This document shows, in pieces, positions 17,655 to 29,172 of a stretch of 64,000 nucleotides of DNA. Under the pieces are notes generated by a model. The model did no database searches. It saw only the letters and a program-made list of their open reading frames with translations, and was not told the DNA's origin. The stretch comes from Bacteroidota bacterium (GTDB lineage: Bacteria; Bacteroidota; Bacteroidia; AKYH767-A; 2013-40CM-41-45): NCBI GenBank assembly GCA_004295015.1, contig SHNE01000055.1:1-64000 (forward strand), written 5' to 3'. Numbering within the stretch: the first letter of the stretch is position 1; each line of letters starts with the position of its first letter. A program made the translations under genes and the position numbers.

Positions 17655-20423
17655 TCACATAATAATTACCTTCTTCGTCCCGACAAGCTCTCCCCGACTT
17701 TCAATTTTCAAATAATAAGCTCCCTTATTCAGATTTCCTCTTGGAATCTGAATAAGCTGTTTACCCGATGTCTGTTCTCCCAAATTAAGCGAGCGCACCT
17801 TTCTGCCTTCCTGATCATATAAATAACAGTTAATCTCTGAAGTCTTTTTCAATTCATAACGCACAAATAAATCACTCTGTACCGGATTTGGATAAACTTC
17901 AATTCCTGATTTTAAAATTGGTGCAAGGGATATTTTTGTAAACAAAGTATCAGTCAGGTTTGTACTAAAAGTACCTGCACCATGTGTGCCAATAACCAAT
18001 AATCCATCAGAAACTCTAAAGTCCATCATGTCAACTACAATATTTCCAATTTCATTAGTTGCTACGTGTGTCCACACAGTACTTAGTCCATTCAGATTAT
18101 TTGTTCCGAATAAGCCTATACTTGTTCCAACCATGTAAACATTTCCACTTGCTGTTGGCGCTATAGTTACCCAACGAATAGATGGTCCGTTACCTGTACC
18201 TGTTGAATTAGCTTCAAGGTTACCTGCTATCTTTTGCCAGTTTACACCTGCGTCTGTTGTATAGTACAAACTGTAAATATTATAATTTGAAAATGACGCA
18301 ATAATTTTGTCGGGATCGTTAGGGTCTACGGCAATACAACTGACATATCCTGCACTGTTCATAATTGTACTGCTTATTTCTGTCATCACAGGACTCATAC
18401 TTTCAGGATTATCAATTCTGTAGATAGACCTTTTACTTGTTCCTACATATAACCTGTTAGTTGGGTTTCCTCCTGTTGCAAGACAAGTAACTTTAGCTCC
18501 TGCCGTAATAACTGAATCCGGCAAAAGAGTCCAGCCGGTTGAAATTGTGTCCCATTCATTCGTGAGAGGGATTGCATTCAAACTGTCATTTCTCCAAATT
18601 CTTGTTCCGGCACCTAAATACATTCTGTTTGTATTTGATCGATCAAGAATAAATGGATTAATAAAAAGATAACCGGAAGCACCAATCGGATCCATGCGTC
18701 GGTATGCAATCACATTCCCTGATGCATCCAATGAAAACTTTCCGATTCGTCCCTCTTGTCGTGACATGTAATAGTTCTGATGTCCATCGTCAATTGCACA
18801 ATGTGCTCCATCACCTAGGCCGGGATGTGTCCAGGGTTGCAGGGGATTTGTGCTATTGGTAAACCATGTTCCGTTATCCTGTGTTCCTCCGATAATAATA
18901 TCGCTACCCGGCGTCCCATGATCCAAAGCAATCGTATAAAATTGCGATGTTACGTAGCCGGTATTTAATTCCTGCCAAACAACCGGACTGGTTCGGATAT
19001 CATTTGTAAAGTTGAGTCCTCCATCGTTTGACTGAAATACCTTATCGGGATTCGAAGGTACAAACACCAATCCATGTTGATCCGAATGATGGTTAGGATA
19101 GTTATCATAAATTGGAATCGTTGCCAAAGAATCATAGCCTCCAATCGAAGCCGTATTGTTAGGGGTAGTAAAGCCATCACTGGATCTGAACAAATTAGTT
19201 CCTCCAATAATTACAGTGTTCGGATCAGTGGGATGAACCGCTACAAGTAAATCATATCCTCCCTGTGAATTAAAATTCCCAAGCTGGCTGCTGTCAAAGG
19301 GGATATTAGCTGAAAGGTCTGTCCATAGGCCCCCTGAACCGGTTCCATTCCCGGAAATATAATTGTACTTCCATAAGCTGTTCCATTCAGGATCTCCCTT
19401 CCAGTTCGTTGTCATCTTTCCCATGGATGGTGTCTCTCCAAGAAAATATACTTCATTCTCGTTTGAAGCATTGATTCCTAAAACCACTCTTCCAAATGTT
19501 CCTACGTCCCATCCCGGAGGAGAAATAGAAAACCAGCCAAGACCGGGATCTTTTCTCCAAATTCCCTTCTGACCTCCGTCACTATCGAGGGTGGCGTATA
19601 CAACTCCTGTTGAAGTAACATCAACATCGGTGAAATATGAAAACACACTGGTACTTCCAATTTCCAAACTCCATGAAGATCCTCCATTCATCGATTTAAA
19701 AATTGCTCCATAACAGGCTACATAAACTACATCGTTGACCAAATCACTCGGGTCCGTCACAATTTTATAAGTGATGTCGAAAAAGTCATCAAAGGTTTGT
19801 GGTGTACCTGTACTGGTGACACTAAGCACATTCCATGTTAAACCGCCGTCTACAGATTTAAAAATTCCATTGCCGAGATAATAAGCACCCGTGGCACTTG
19901 CACTGGCTCCTACTCCTTCTCCGGTTGTGTAATACCATGTATTCGTATGGCCGGGACGTTTATCCTGCGTTATCGAGGTGATTGCCGGATTATGATTAAG
20001 AGAAGATACCAAAGTCCAGTTTGCGCCGGCATCTGTTGAGCGCCACAAGCCCCCATTAACTGATCCTGCAAAAAAAACATTTTCATCAGTGACATCAATA
20101 GCAATGGCTCTTGTACGCCCTCCCATGTTTACCGGCCCGCGGGAAAAAAAGGCAGCCCCCATTCTTGCAAGCGATGAACTGTTGTACTGAGGCAATGTAG
20201 TGGAAAATGCCAATTCCTTAGTTCTCATTCCGGAAGGTATCATACCGGTTAAAGGATCTGCAAGACGCATCAATTCCCATTCGGCTCTTCCTTCAGAAGA
20301 ATAAATTGAAGCGCCTGAATATCCTTGTACCTTTGAAGATGAAACATCGCTCTTCTTTTCGATGAAAATAAACACAGCAGTTAAAAACAAAACAGATGAA
20401 GCGAGTATGTATAATTTTTTCAT
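17655..20423 (-). CDS. T9SS-sorted VPS10/BNR-repeat protein
   Basis: Secreted protein of 922 residues with an N-terminal signal or membrane anchor (5-22). From about 90 it reads GPVNMGGRTRAIAIDVTD, then repeated blocks such as VNGGLWRSTDAGANW, GIFKSVDGGLTW and AIFKSMNGGSSW, characteristic of sortilin/VPS10-type and BNR Asp-box propellers. A WTHPGLGDGAHCAID segment and TTDAGVNWQKIAG continue the pattern. The last 80 residues form a T9SS sorting domain (VYPNPVQSD through GAYYLKIES). Related proteins include exo-acting glycosidase-like propellers and surface proteins of unknown ligand; no catalytic assignment can be made. It is monocistronic. Confidence 0.88.
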   Translation of the reverse strand: MKKLYILASSVLFLTAVFIFIEKKSDVSSSKVQGYSGASIYSSEGRAEWELMRLADPLTGMIPSGMRTKELAFSTTLPQYNSSSLARMGAAFFSRGPVNMGGRTRAIAIDVTDENVFFAGSVNGGLWRSTDAGANWTLVSSLNHNPAITSITQDKRPGHTNTWYYTTGEGVGASASATGAYYLGNGIFKSVDGGLTWNVLSVTSTGTPQTFDDFFDITYKIVTDPSDLVNDVVYVACYGAIFKSMNGGSSWSLEIGSTSVFSYFTDVDVTSTGVVYATLDSDGGQKGIWRKDPGLGWFSISPPGWDVGTFGRVVLGINASNENEVYFLGETPSMGKMTTNWKGDPEWNSLWKYNYISGNGTGSGGLWTDLSANIPFDSSQLGNFNSQGGYDLLVAVHPTDPNTVIIGGTNLFRSSDGFTTPNNTASIGGYDSLATIPIYDNYPNHHSDQHGLVFVPSNPDKVFQSNDGGLNFTNDIRTSPVVWQELNTGYVTSQFYTIALDHGTPGSDIIIGGTQDNGTWFTNSTNPLQPWTHPGLGDGAHCAIDDGHQNYYMSRQEGRIGKFSLDASGNVIAYRRMDPIGASGYLFINPFILDRSNTNRMYLGAGTRIWRNDSLNAIPLTNEWDTISTGWTLLPDSVITAGAKVTCLATGGNPTNRLYVGTSKRSIYRIDNPESMSPVMTEISSTIMNSAGYVSCIAVDPNDPDKIIASFSNYNIYSLYYTTDAGVNWQKIAGNLEANSTGTGNGPSIRWVTIAPTASGNVYMVGTSIGLFGTNNLNGLSTVWTHVATNEIGNIVVDMMDFRVSDGLLVIGTHGAGTFSTNLTDTLFTKISLAPILKSGIEVYPNPVQSDLFVRYELKKTSEINCYLYDQEGRKVRSLNLGEQTSGKQLIQIPRGNLNKGAYYLKIESRGELVGTKKVIIM

Positions 20424-20520
20424 GGTAATTGGTTTGCTTGTTTAAAGAAAGAGCCTGTATCAAATTCTGACAGAGAAATTATTCCGAAATTCAATAGTCT
20501 GACCTGTTAAAATTAAAAAA

Positions 20521-20979
20521 TTATTTTGAATGAAGAAGTCTTTGGATATCCTTCACAGAATATATCACTCCTTCATGGCCCATCATGAGTTTTTCCTGTA
20601 AAATGAGCTGGAAGCCGGTGGTACTGTCTTCCAATGAATCAATAATTCCGGTTCTTTCAATGTGAGATAAACGCAGTTTCAGGGTATCACCAACTCCGAC
20701 GATTTGAGTAAGTGATGAAGATTGAGAAACAACCTTGTTGACAATGAAGTTACTGAGTAGATTTAAACTATCATCAGTATCCAAGCTGAACTCAAAAAGG
20801 CCTTGCACTTTAATACTCTGCGGAGCGGATGCTGGCTCATCAGCCGGACCTAAAATTGTAGCCGGAACAACCCGGGTACCTTCAGGCTTCCCGGGAGGTT
20901 TGGTGCATGCTGATAAACCCGGATAGAGAAAACCCAAACAAATAAAAATGTAAATATTCTTCAACAATCTCTCCTTCAT
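20521..20979 (-). CDS. Small lipoprotein of unknown function
   Basis: Predicted lipoprotein of about 152 residues. The ATG at 20979 is chosen over 21006 because it places basic residues directly before the hydrophobic segment and a lipobox (LSAC). The mature part has a Pro-rich linker (PPGKPEGTR), then a domain with alternating hydrophobic strands (VQGLFEFSLDTDDSLNLL, GDTLKLRLSHIE, FQLILQEKL). I recognise no family. Downstream, 97 bases separate it from the large T9SS gene; upstream there is a strong terminator hairpin (21043-21080), so it probably has its own promoter. Confidence 0.68.
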   Translation of the reverse strand: MKERLLKNIYIFICLGFLYPGLSACTKPPGKPEGTRVVPATILGPADEPASAPQSIKVQGLFEFSLDTDDSLNLLSNFIVNKVVSQSSSLTQIVGVGDTLKLRLSHIERTGIIDSLEDSTTGFQLILQEKLMMGHEGVIYSVKDIQRLLHSK

Positions 20980-21042
20980 TTTGTCAAAGATAAAAAAGCT
21001 ACTCATATTCCGGGTGCTTTGTCACTCCGAAGATTCAAAATT

Positions 21043-21080
21043 AAAAAGCTCATTCGGAATTAATCCGAATGAGCTTTTTT
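21043..21080 (-). terminator. Strong intrinsic terminator
   Basis: Perfect inverted repeat: a 16-bp stem (21043-21058 pairing with 21064-21079) and a 5-base loop, with A-rich and T-rich ends. On the minus strand the stem finishes in a T run, 20 bases after the stop of the small protein ending at 21101. The symmetric A/T flanks could let it work in both directions. Confidence 0.85.
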
Positions 21081-21100
21081 CTTGATCCGATACGTTTTTA

Positions 21101-21358
21101 TCAGCCGATATATTTTTTCCTGAGAACTCCTTTATCTTCTTCTACATGTTCAGTAAAGTTAACTGCAGGATGCTTTGAAATTATCTCGTCAATGTTCACG
21201 TTTTTAACTTCTATAAAACTCTTTCGGAAACTCATCATTTCACTCCCATCTTCATTATAATCAATGATAAAATCATCTTTAATTCCGGATTTATCTATTT
21301 CTTTTTTTTCATCGGATGGGTTCGGGTCCGGGAAGATTCTGTAATCATTTGTAGACAT
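21101..21358 (-). CDS. Small acidic protein, unknown
   Basis: Short cytoplasmic protein of 85 residues if the ATG at 21358 is used (98 if 21397). The shorter form begins with STNDYRIFPDPNPSDEKK and is strongly charged throughout, ending in GVLRKKYIG. No family is recognised. Support for its reality: intact frame, a well-formed terminator 20 bases after the stop and no competing gene. It has no signal peptide and no hydrophobic stretch. It may be a single-gene transcript. Confidence 0.62.
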   Translation of the reverse strand: MSTNDYRIFPDPNPSDEKKEIDKSGIKDDFIIDYNEDGSEMMSFRKSFIEVKNVNIDEIISKHPAVNFTEHVEEDKGVLRKKYIG

Positions 21359-21737
21359 AATTATTGCTTTTATGTATTGTAAATTATTAGGAGTCATACG
21401 CCGGGATCATGTAAAGGATTCCATTTCGATCTCCAAAAAAGAAAAGAGCCTGACTAATTGCTTACTTCTGTAAGGTTTTAGAGAAAATGATAAAATTGAT
21501 ATATCAAATGCATTCATTCAGTCTGTTGCCGCAAATAAAAAAAAAGAAGCGAACATTCAGGTTAATGAAAATGGGGCTTCCTGCTTCAAAAATAGTTCAT
21601 CTCCTTCGCTAACAAGACAAACTTTTAACAGAAGAGCGTGTCCGGTTCTAGGTAGATTGTGAAGGAATAGTAAAGGTTTTTCCTAAAAACTCCCCTTTTG
21701 CAAAAGGAATCCTGATTTTTCAGCACGAATATTCAAT
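21359..21737. other. Intergenic region without supported gene
   Basis: This 379-base gap between the ABC-F gene and the small acidic protein is AT-rich, with a homopurine stretch near 21535-21550. No coding frame, promoter consensus, RNA fold or repeat was recognised. The extreme left edge follows the ABC-F stop codon but shows no terminator. Confidence 0.4.
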
Positions 21738-23378
<1,641 letters not shown>

Positions 23379-23479
23379 TTACGTTTTTAAGGGCTGCAAA
23401 GATAGTGAAAATCAGCGGTTTTTGCTAATATTCTTGTCTATATCAGGCCTTAAACACTCATCGTACTCAATGACAAAGC

Positions 23480-25471
23480 TTAGTCGACGATAATTAGTGA
23501 TTTAAATTCCCGGCTTGTGCCATTTTCTAATCCGATAAAATACGAGCCTGCTGCAATCCCGCTCAAGCTTATCATAGCTTCCTTGGTCGCCTCGTCAATA
23601 TATTCTTCTGATTTGAAAATGGTTCTTCCACTAAGGTCATTTAGAACTATTCTCACCTCCGCATTTATAGTTGATGTAAAAATAATCTTTAGTATTTCAG
23701 TAGCAGGATTCGGGTATATCAGAAAAGGAATTGGCTTGCTAAGAGATGTGATCCGCGTGAATAAAAATTCATCTGCTCCAATGTCCGGATTGAGAATATC
23801 CCGAAGCTCTCCATCTATATCATCCTGCACTTGCGAGAGTGGAATACCTGCATTATTTATAAGGCCCGATCCAGAATGAAGATCCGTGCTTGACGTATAC
23901 ATTGGGTCAACAGCCACAGAATTCCCATCACGTGATGAGGCCAACTGAAAATCAAATAATGTTTGTTGCGGGTTTGTCCAGTAGCCTGTATTTACAGTGC
24001 TATATAAGCAGTTGTAATTTGATTGAGAAATTCCAACTTGTGCAACGTCGGCGACATACATTCCATAAGCTCCGCCGGGGCTGGAAAAAATATTATTTAT
24101 TGAAACTATGCCGGATGTCGAAGAACCGTTCACATAAAAGGCTGTTCCGGAAGTAGTATTTGTTCCGATGTTATTTACAGAATTATTATATACAGAAACA
24201 AAACCACAATTATCCTCTAACGAAATGCCACGAGAAACATTGGAGCCTCCAACCTGAACGAAGTTATTCATCACCAAACCCTCCATCCCGGAAGTACTAA
24301 CACAATCACGCAATCTTATCCCATAATTTCCGGTATGAGCTGTCACCTTGTTCTTGCTGATGATCATTGGTCCGATTTCATAGCGAATACTAATTGCAAA
24401 GTAGTCGACTGTTGAAACGCTGCTGTTCCGAATAAATACATTTCCAAGAACCTGGGGTGAGGCTTGATAAAGTAAAAATACTCCTACATAGAAATTTTCA
24501 AACAGATTATTCTCAACCAGCATACCGGTCGCATGTGAGGTTTGATTACCATTCACCCAAATTCCATTAGCATTATTTTTAAAATAATTCCCGCGCAATA
24601 CCAAATTATTATTGTTAGATGTATTTGGAGAAAATATTCCGGACTTTGTCCCGGTAGTATTTGAACTTATGACATTAGCATCCCCAATAATTTGGTTGGA
24701 CTGAAAGGTGACATTTTCCGACTCGTTTGTAATTTCTATTACCGTTGAAGCCGTTCCTGTTCCTGAGCGCTCGAAAGTCATATTTAAAAAGCTAATATTA
24801 TCCACACCATTTAATTGAATTGTGTAGTTTCCTATAGTTGAAGCACCCGCAGGATTTGTTAGGACGACAGATGAGCTATCACCTGATTCAGAATGAAATA
24901 ATATGGCATTTACTGAGGAGCTGCCTGTAATAGCAGGAATAGATATTTGCTCGTTATACGTTCCGCTACGAACAGAAAAATCTACCGGGCCACATAAACC
25001 TGATGCAGATAAGGCACTAAGTGCAGAGCTGAAATTCGAAAAGTCGGGTGCAACTCCTCCAATAGTATAGGTTCCGGACATCGCTGTTTTAATCGCATTG
25101 GAAGAGGCAGTATCATTTTGCATGTCAATATCAGCGACTCCATTCGGCTCTCTAGTCCAAGCCTTGAAGTCATATACCCCTCCCGCCAAGAATAAATAAC
25201 TACCTAATAAGACCTGCACCGAATCTCCCGGATTTAGTGTAAATTGATAATTCAATGAAACTTCCGGTAAGCCATTAACCATCCAATCAACAAAAACCGA
25301 ATCAATCTGATTCGTGCCATAATTTTTAATATGAACGTATATGTCATTTGATCCGGGGCAAATGCCGGTCACAGAATCAATACTTAATACACCTGCATCA
25401 TTGCCGGTAGCCGCGAGGACATTAAAATGAATAATAATTAAAGTAATAATGAAGAAGTAAGGGCTTTTCAT
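23480..25471 (-). CDS. T9SS-sorted right-handed beta-helix protein
   Basis: Secreted protein of 663 residues with a signal peptide (1-20). Residues about 25-130 resemble a CARDB-like adhesion domain (CPGSNDIYVHIKNYGTNQID; LNPGDSVQVLLG). From about 140 to 570 there are parallel beta-helix (PbH1) repeats rich in N-N-x-F/Y and G-I-x-V/L turns (GNYFKNNANGIWVNGNQ, NNLFENFYVGVFL, NKVTAHTGNYGIRLRD), typical of pectate-lyase-like solenoids that bind or cleave polysaccharides. A segment with DDIDGELRD and NPDIGADEF is common near the end of such proteins. The T9SS sorting domain starts at IYPNPATE. No catalytic triad can be assigned; a structural or adhesive role is as likely as lyase activity. Confidence 0.86.
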   Translation of the reverse strand: MKSPYFFIITLIIIHFNVLAATGNDAGVLSIDSVTGICPGSNDIYVHIKNYGTNQIDSVFVDWMVNGLPEVSLNYQFTLNPGDSVQVLLGSYLFLAGGVYDFKAWTREPNGVADIDMQNDTASSNAIKTAMSGTYTIGGVAPDFSNFSSALSALSASGLCGPVDFSVRSGTYNEQISIPAITGSSSVNAILFHSESGDSSSVVLTNPAGASTIGNYTIQLNGVDNISFLNMTFERSGTGTASTVIEITNESENVTFQSNQIIGDANVISSNTTGTKSGIFSPNTSNNNNLVLRGNYFKNNANGIWVNGNQTSHATGMLVENNLFENFYVGVFLLYQASPQVLGNVFIRNSSVSTVDYFAISIRYEIGPMIISKNKVTAHTGNYGIRLRDCVSTSGMEGLVMNNFVQVGGSNVSRGISLEDNCGFVSVYNNSVNNIGTNTTSGTAFYVNGSSTSGIVSINNIFSSPGGAYGMYVADVAQVGISQSNYNCLYSTVNTGYWTNPQQTLFDFQLASSRDGNSVAVDPMYTSSTDLHSGSGLINNAGIPLSQVQDDIDGELRDILNPDIGADEFLFTRITSLSKPIPFLIYPNPATEILKIIFTSTINAEVRIVLNDLSGRTIFKSEEYIDEATKEAMISLSGIAAGSYFIGLENGTSREFKSLIIVD

Positions 25472-25691
25472 GACAGATTGGGGTTAATGATCAAAATTTA
25501 AGATCTTTAAAATTAAGCAGCATAGTTTGTAATCGCAAATGCTCTTTCGGATCCTTAACAGTTGTTTTGCATAAGTATCCTGCATTTAAATCAGAATTAA
25601 CCTGACTATATGGGTTTAATTGATCTGTTCCCTTGTAGAACACGTTGATTTTCGTAGCTTTCCGTGCTTAAATGCCCTGCAACCTCTTCTC

Positions 25692-27761
25692 ATGAAAAAA
25701 CAAATACTCCTGATTCTCGCGGTTATTTCTCTCCCATTTTTGGCAGCTGCTCAATGTACTACAACCAATGCAACAGCCTGTCAGTGCAAAGACCCTGGTC
25801 AAAGCGATTGCGATTTATTACCGGATATTCAAATTGGCCATCCACCATTTTATGATCTGGGTGCTACCTATGGCGTAGTTGAATATTCCCAAACAGGTCA
25901 TGGAGTGAATGATGGAAGACTCCTCGTTTCTGTTTCTACTCCCAATCCCGGATTCGGGCCTCTGGAAATACATACAACAGATGTTTTCGTTTGTGGAACA
26001 GACACATTTATAGGAACGCCTCCAAGTATTTGCCCTGATAATATTTCCTATCCGAAAATCCTTATCAACCAAAGAATTTACCATAAGAGCGGGAATACAA
26101 TGACCTATTATGACAGAGCTGCAGGAACAATGACTTATCATCCTACTCACAGTCATATGCATGTTGACAATTGGGGAAATTATTCACTACGCACAAAAGA
26201 TTCTACAAAAGCTGATCCATTGGACTGGCCAATTGTAGGCTTTGGAACTAAACTTGCTTTTTGTGTGATGGATTATGGAACCTGCGCCGGATGGGCTGAC
26301 CATTGTCTTGATACTGCAGGAAACTCACTGAACAATAACAGTGATTTTCCTAATTACGGACTAGGAGGTGGTTCATACAGTTGTTCAAATGCTGTTCAGG
26401 GAATTTCTTCCGGTTACATTGATATTTATTGGACAACCTTAGATGGAATGTGGATCGATATTCCACCGGGAACATGTAATGGTGATTACTGGATAGTTAC
26501 AGAAGTAGATCCAAACCAAAATTTTCTTGAATCCGACGAAACTAATAATGTATACGCAGCTCCTTTCCGTCTAACCCAACAGGTCCCGAATCCATCAACG
26601 GATATTGCAAAAGTGAACGTGAGCAACTCCATGTTGAATTTGTGCCAGGGTGAAAGCACAACTCTCACTGCAGACAACTCCATAGCAGGATCGGGCTATA
26701 TGTGGAGCAACGGTGCAACTACTTCAAGTATTACGGTAAATACCGGAGGAATTTATTCTCTGTCATTTACTACACCTTGCGGAACCGGTCAGTCATATTC
26801 GGTTGAAGTAAATGTCTATAATCCCCCTGCTGCTCCTTCCACACAAAATGATACAATTCCAACTCCGGGATCAGCCATTCTTTCGGCAACTGCTGCAGGA
26901 GATGTAAATTGGTACGATGCCCCTACCGGAGGAACGCTTCTTGGGACAGGAACATTATTCTCTACACCTTCAATTAATACCACAACAACTTTTTGGGCAG
27001 AGACTGCTGAAATGCATAACGGTTTGAGCTTCCAGCTTGGTGCTCCTGACTCTTCAGTCGCAGCCGGTGGTTATACTTCTTCCAATCAGTACATGACATT
27101 TGATGCGTACAATACATTTATACTTCATACCGTAAAAGTATACGCACAAGTGGCAGGAACCAGAACAATTATATTAAGCGATAACCAGGGTACTGCTTTA
27201 CAAAGCGCAGTGGTGAACGTGCTTGCCGGTATGAATGTTGTGACACTTGACTTCCTGATTAATCCCGGAACAGGCTATCAATTGTCGCGATCCGGTGGAG
27301 AGCTTTTTAGAAATAATGTAGGCACGGGGTTAAACTATCCGTATACAATCGATAATTTCTGTTCAATCACAGGAAACTCACAAGGAACCAGCTACTATTA
27401 TTTCTTTTATGACTGGTCGATAAAACTGCCGTCAAACTCATGCGTCAGTGCACGTGTTCCTGCAATCGCTGTCGTCGCAAATCCTAATTCTATTGCCGAT
27501 GTTAATCAGCTTAATTCTTTGAAAGCTTATCCTAATCCGGCTAATGAGGTATTGAATGTTTCTTTCAATCTACTCGGTGCAAATCAGATTACACTGGAAC
27601 TTGTTGATGCTACAGGTCGCATTGTGCGCTCAAAAAGTATTTCATCGGATAACGGAACATACAACGAAAAATTCGACCTGACTAACCTTTCCAGAGGAGT
27701 GTATAGCGTACACGTTTTATCAAACAACAAAAATTATTACCATAAATTAATACTACAGTAA
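25692..27761 (+). CDS. T9SS-sorted lysyl oxidase-like amine oxidase
   Basis: Secreted protein of about 689 residues from the ATG at 25692, which gives a signal peptide ending AAAQ; the longer frame does not. Residues about 40-297 form a lysyl oxidase domain. The copper motif HxxHxHxH is at H150, H153, H155 and H157 (YHPTHSHMHVDNW). K187 in GTKLAFC and Y246 in IDIYWTTLDGMWIDI align with the lysine and tyrosine that form lysyl tyrosylquinone in animal LOX. VTEVDPNQNFLESDETNN matches the family C-terminal block. Lysyl oxidases deaminate lysine side chains to aldehydes and so cross-link proteins. Downstream come an Ig-like region (about 310-370), a CHU_C-like stretch and a T9SS tail (YPNPANEVL to GVYSVHV). 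A terminator follows. Confidence 0.9.
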   Translation: MKKQILLILAVISLPFLAAAQCTTTNATACQCKDPGQSDCDLLPDIQIGHPPFYDLGATYGVVEYSQTGHGVNDGRLLVSVSTPNPGFGPLEIHTTDVFVCGTDTFIGTPPSICPDNISYPKILINQRIYHKSGNTMTYYDRAAGTMTYHPTHSHMHVDNWGNYSLRTKDSTKADPLDWPIVGFGTKLAFCVMDYGTCAGWADHCLDTAGNSLNNNSDFPNYGLGGGSYSCSNAVQGISSGYIDIYWTTLDGMWIDIPPGTCNGDYWIVTEVDPNQNFLESDETNNVYAAPFRLTQQVPNPSTDIAKVNVSNSMLNLCQGESTTLTADNSIAGSGYMWSNGATTSSITVNTGGIYSLSFTTPCGTGQSYSVEVNVYNPPAAPSTQNDTIPTPGSAILSATAAGDVNWYDAPTGGTLLGTGTLFSTPSINTTTTFWAETAEMHNGLSFQLGAPDSSVAAGGYTSSNQYMTFDAYNTFILHTVKVYAQVAGTRTIILSDNQGTALQSAVVNVLAGMNVVTLDFLINPGTGYQLSRSGGELFRNNVGTGLNYPYTIDNFCSITGNSQGTSYYYFFYDWSIKLPSNSCVSARVPAIAVVANPNSIADVNQLNSLKAYPNPANEVLNVSFNLLGANQITLELVDATGRIVRSKSISSDNGTYNEKFDLTNLSRGVYSVHVLSNNKNYYHKLILQ

Positions 27762-27773
27762 TTCTACTCTGGA

Positions 27774-27815
27774 AAAAAACACCCGGTCCGGTCCAAGGAT
27801 CGGGTGTTTTTTTTT
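27774..27815 (+). terminator. Intrinsic terminator after lysyl oxidase gene
   Basis: Stem of about 16 bp with one G-T wobble (AAAAAACACCCGGTCC pairing with GGATCGGGTGTTTTTT), a 7-base loop, and a run of nine T at 27807-27815. It begins 12 bases after the stop codon at 27761. Confidence 0.92.
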
Positions 27816-27866
27816 GATTTCATTGGGACGTATGATCCATATCATTCGTAAAATAAAATATGATTG

Positions 27867-27874
27867 TATTTTTG
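27867..27874 (+). promoter_or_regulatory. Promoter -7 box candidate
   Basis: TATTTTTG fits the Bacteroidota -7 consensus TAnnTTTG and lies 17 bases before the ATG at 27892, giving a very short leader. No TTG element is found at the usual distance upstream, so the call is tentative. Confidence 0.45.
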
Positions 27875-27891
27875 TTGCTTAAAGAGTTTTC

Positions 27892-29130
27892 ATGCGCCGG
27901 TTAAAATTGTTCTTGTTCTTCAGTCTAAGCATCATGCTGGAATCTTTTTCACAGTCTGCTTTTACAAGCTTTGATCGCTTTAATTCCCCGCTCCCTGATA
28001 ACCAATGTCGATACATTGCAATAGATTCAATTCAAAGAAAATGGTTTTGTACTGAGTATGGTCTGGCTATTTATAATGATACGGTATGGGAGGTATATAA
28101 TACAAACACCTCAGCCATCTCAGACAACTCTATAAAACATGTAGCATTTGACAAGCATGGAAAGGCATGGATCTCGACACAAAGTGGAGGCGTAAATGTT
28201 TTTGATGGAAACAGCTTTATTTCATTTACTACTGCTAACTCGGGAATTACATCCAATTACATTCGCAGCGTAACCATAGATGATAATGATATCAAGTGGA
28301 TCGGCACAGACAATGGACTAAATCGCTATGATGACACAACATGGACGGTATACAATTTATTTAACTCCTCCCTTCCCGTCAACAACATCACACGGATCGT
28401 TCCTGAAAATGATTCAACACGCTGGATTGGGACGTTTAATGGAGGACTGGTTCGAATGATCGATACTTCATTCACAACATGGAATACAGTAAACAGCGGT
28501 TTTCCCGATAATTTTATTTTAGATATACTGATCGATAACGGAGGAATCAAGTGGATGGCTTGTCCGTCCGGTGGACTGGTTCGTTTTTTTAACGGGTCAT
28601 GGTTTACTTATAATACGGTAAGTTCTAATATCCCAACGAACAGTTTAAATTCTTTAATCCGTGATTCGGCAGGAAATTTTTACATCGGTTCTTACGGTAA
28701 AGGTTTAATCAAAAATGTCGGTTTTGATTATTACTATTGGAATACTCAAAACAGCGACATGCAAGATGATATTGTTTATTCCGTAGCAATGGAAAATAAT
28801 GGAATTCTTTGGCTTGGTACAGATGCGCACGGTGTTGTGCGTTTTGATGAAGCGCTGTGGACGGGTATAAAAGAAACACTAACGAGTAATATTATAACAC
28901 TTTTTCCGACAATCTTTCAATCTGCCATTAATATCGTTTCAAACAAAGAGGATGTAGTGTCCTTAGAATTGTATAACACAACGGGGTCGGTATTAAGGAG
29001 TATTCCTTTAGCACTTGTTGCTAACAATGCACAGCAAATAGACTTGTCCTCACTCTCTGCAGGCGTTTATTTTGTTTCCTTCAAGAGCGGTAATCAACAG
29101 TCAACTAAAAAGATCGTAAAAATAAATTAG
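27892..29130 (+). CDS. T9SS-sorted Reg_prop propeller protein
   Basis: Secreted protein of 412 residues with a signal peptide ending SFSQ. Residues about 30-320 contain roughly seven two-component-regulator-propeller (Reg_prop) repeats: IDDNDIKWIGTDNGLNRYDD, TRWIGTFNGGLVR, ILWLGTDAHGVVRFDE, separated by N-S-x-[IL]-P/T-x-N stretches. In Bacteroidota, Reg_prop repeats usually form the sensor part of hybrid kinases; here they stand alone without kinase or membrane anchor and end in a T9SS sorting domain (LFPTIFQSA to GVYFVSF). A glycan- or protein-binding surface role is likely, not signal transduction. It follows the lysyl oxidase gene across a terminator. Confidence 0.86.
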   Translation: MRRLKLFLFFSLSIMLESFSQSAFTSFDRFNSPLPDNQCRYIAIDSIQRKWFCTEYGLAIYNDTVWEVYNTNTSAISDNSIKHVAFDKHGKAWISTQSGGVNVFDGNSFISFTTANSGITSNYIRSVTIDDNDIKWIGTDNGLNRYDDTTWTVYNLFNSSLPVNNITRIVPENDSTRWIGTFNGGLVRMIDTSFTTWNTVNSGFPDNFILDILIDNGGIKWMACPSGGLVRFFNGSWFTYNTVSSNIPTNSLNSLIRDSAGNFYIGSYGKGLIKNVGFDYYYWNTQNSDMQDDIVYSVAMENNGILWLGTDAHGVVRFDEALWTGIKETLTSNIITLFPTIFQSAINIVSNKEDVVSLELYNTTGSVLRSIPLALVANNAQQIDLSSLSAGVYFVSFKSGNQQSTKKIVKIN

Positions 29131-29172
29131 TCTTTATCCGTTCATGAGTTTCGTCATCTAAACCTTTATCGT

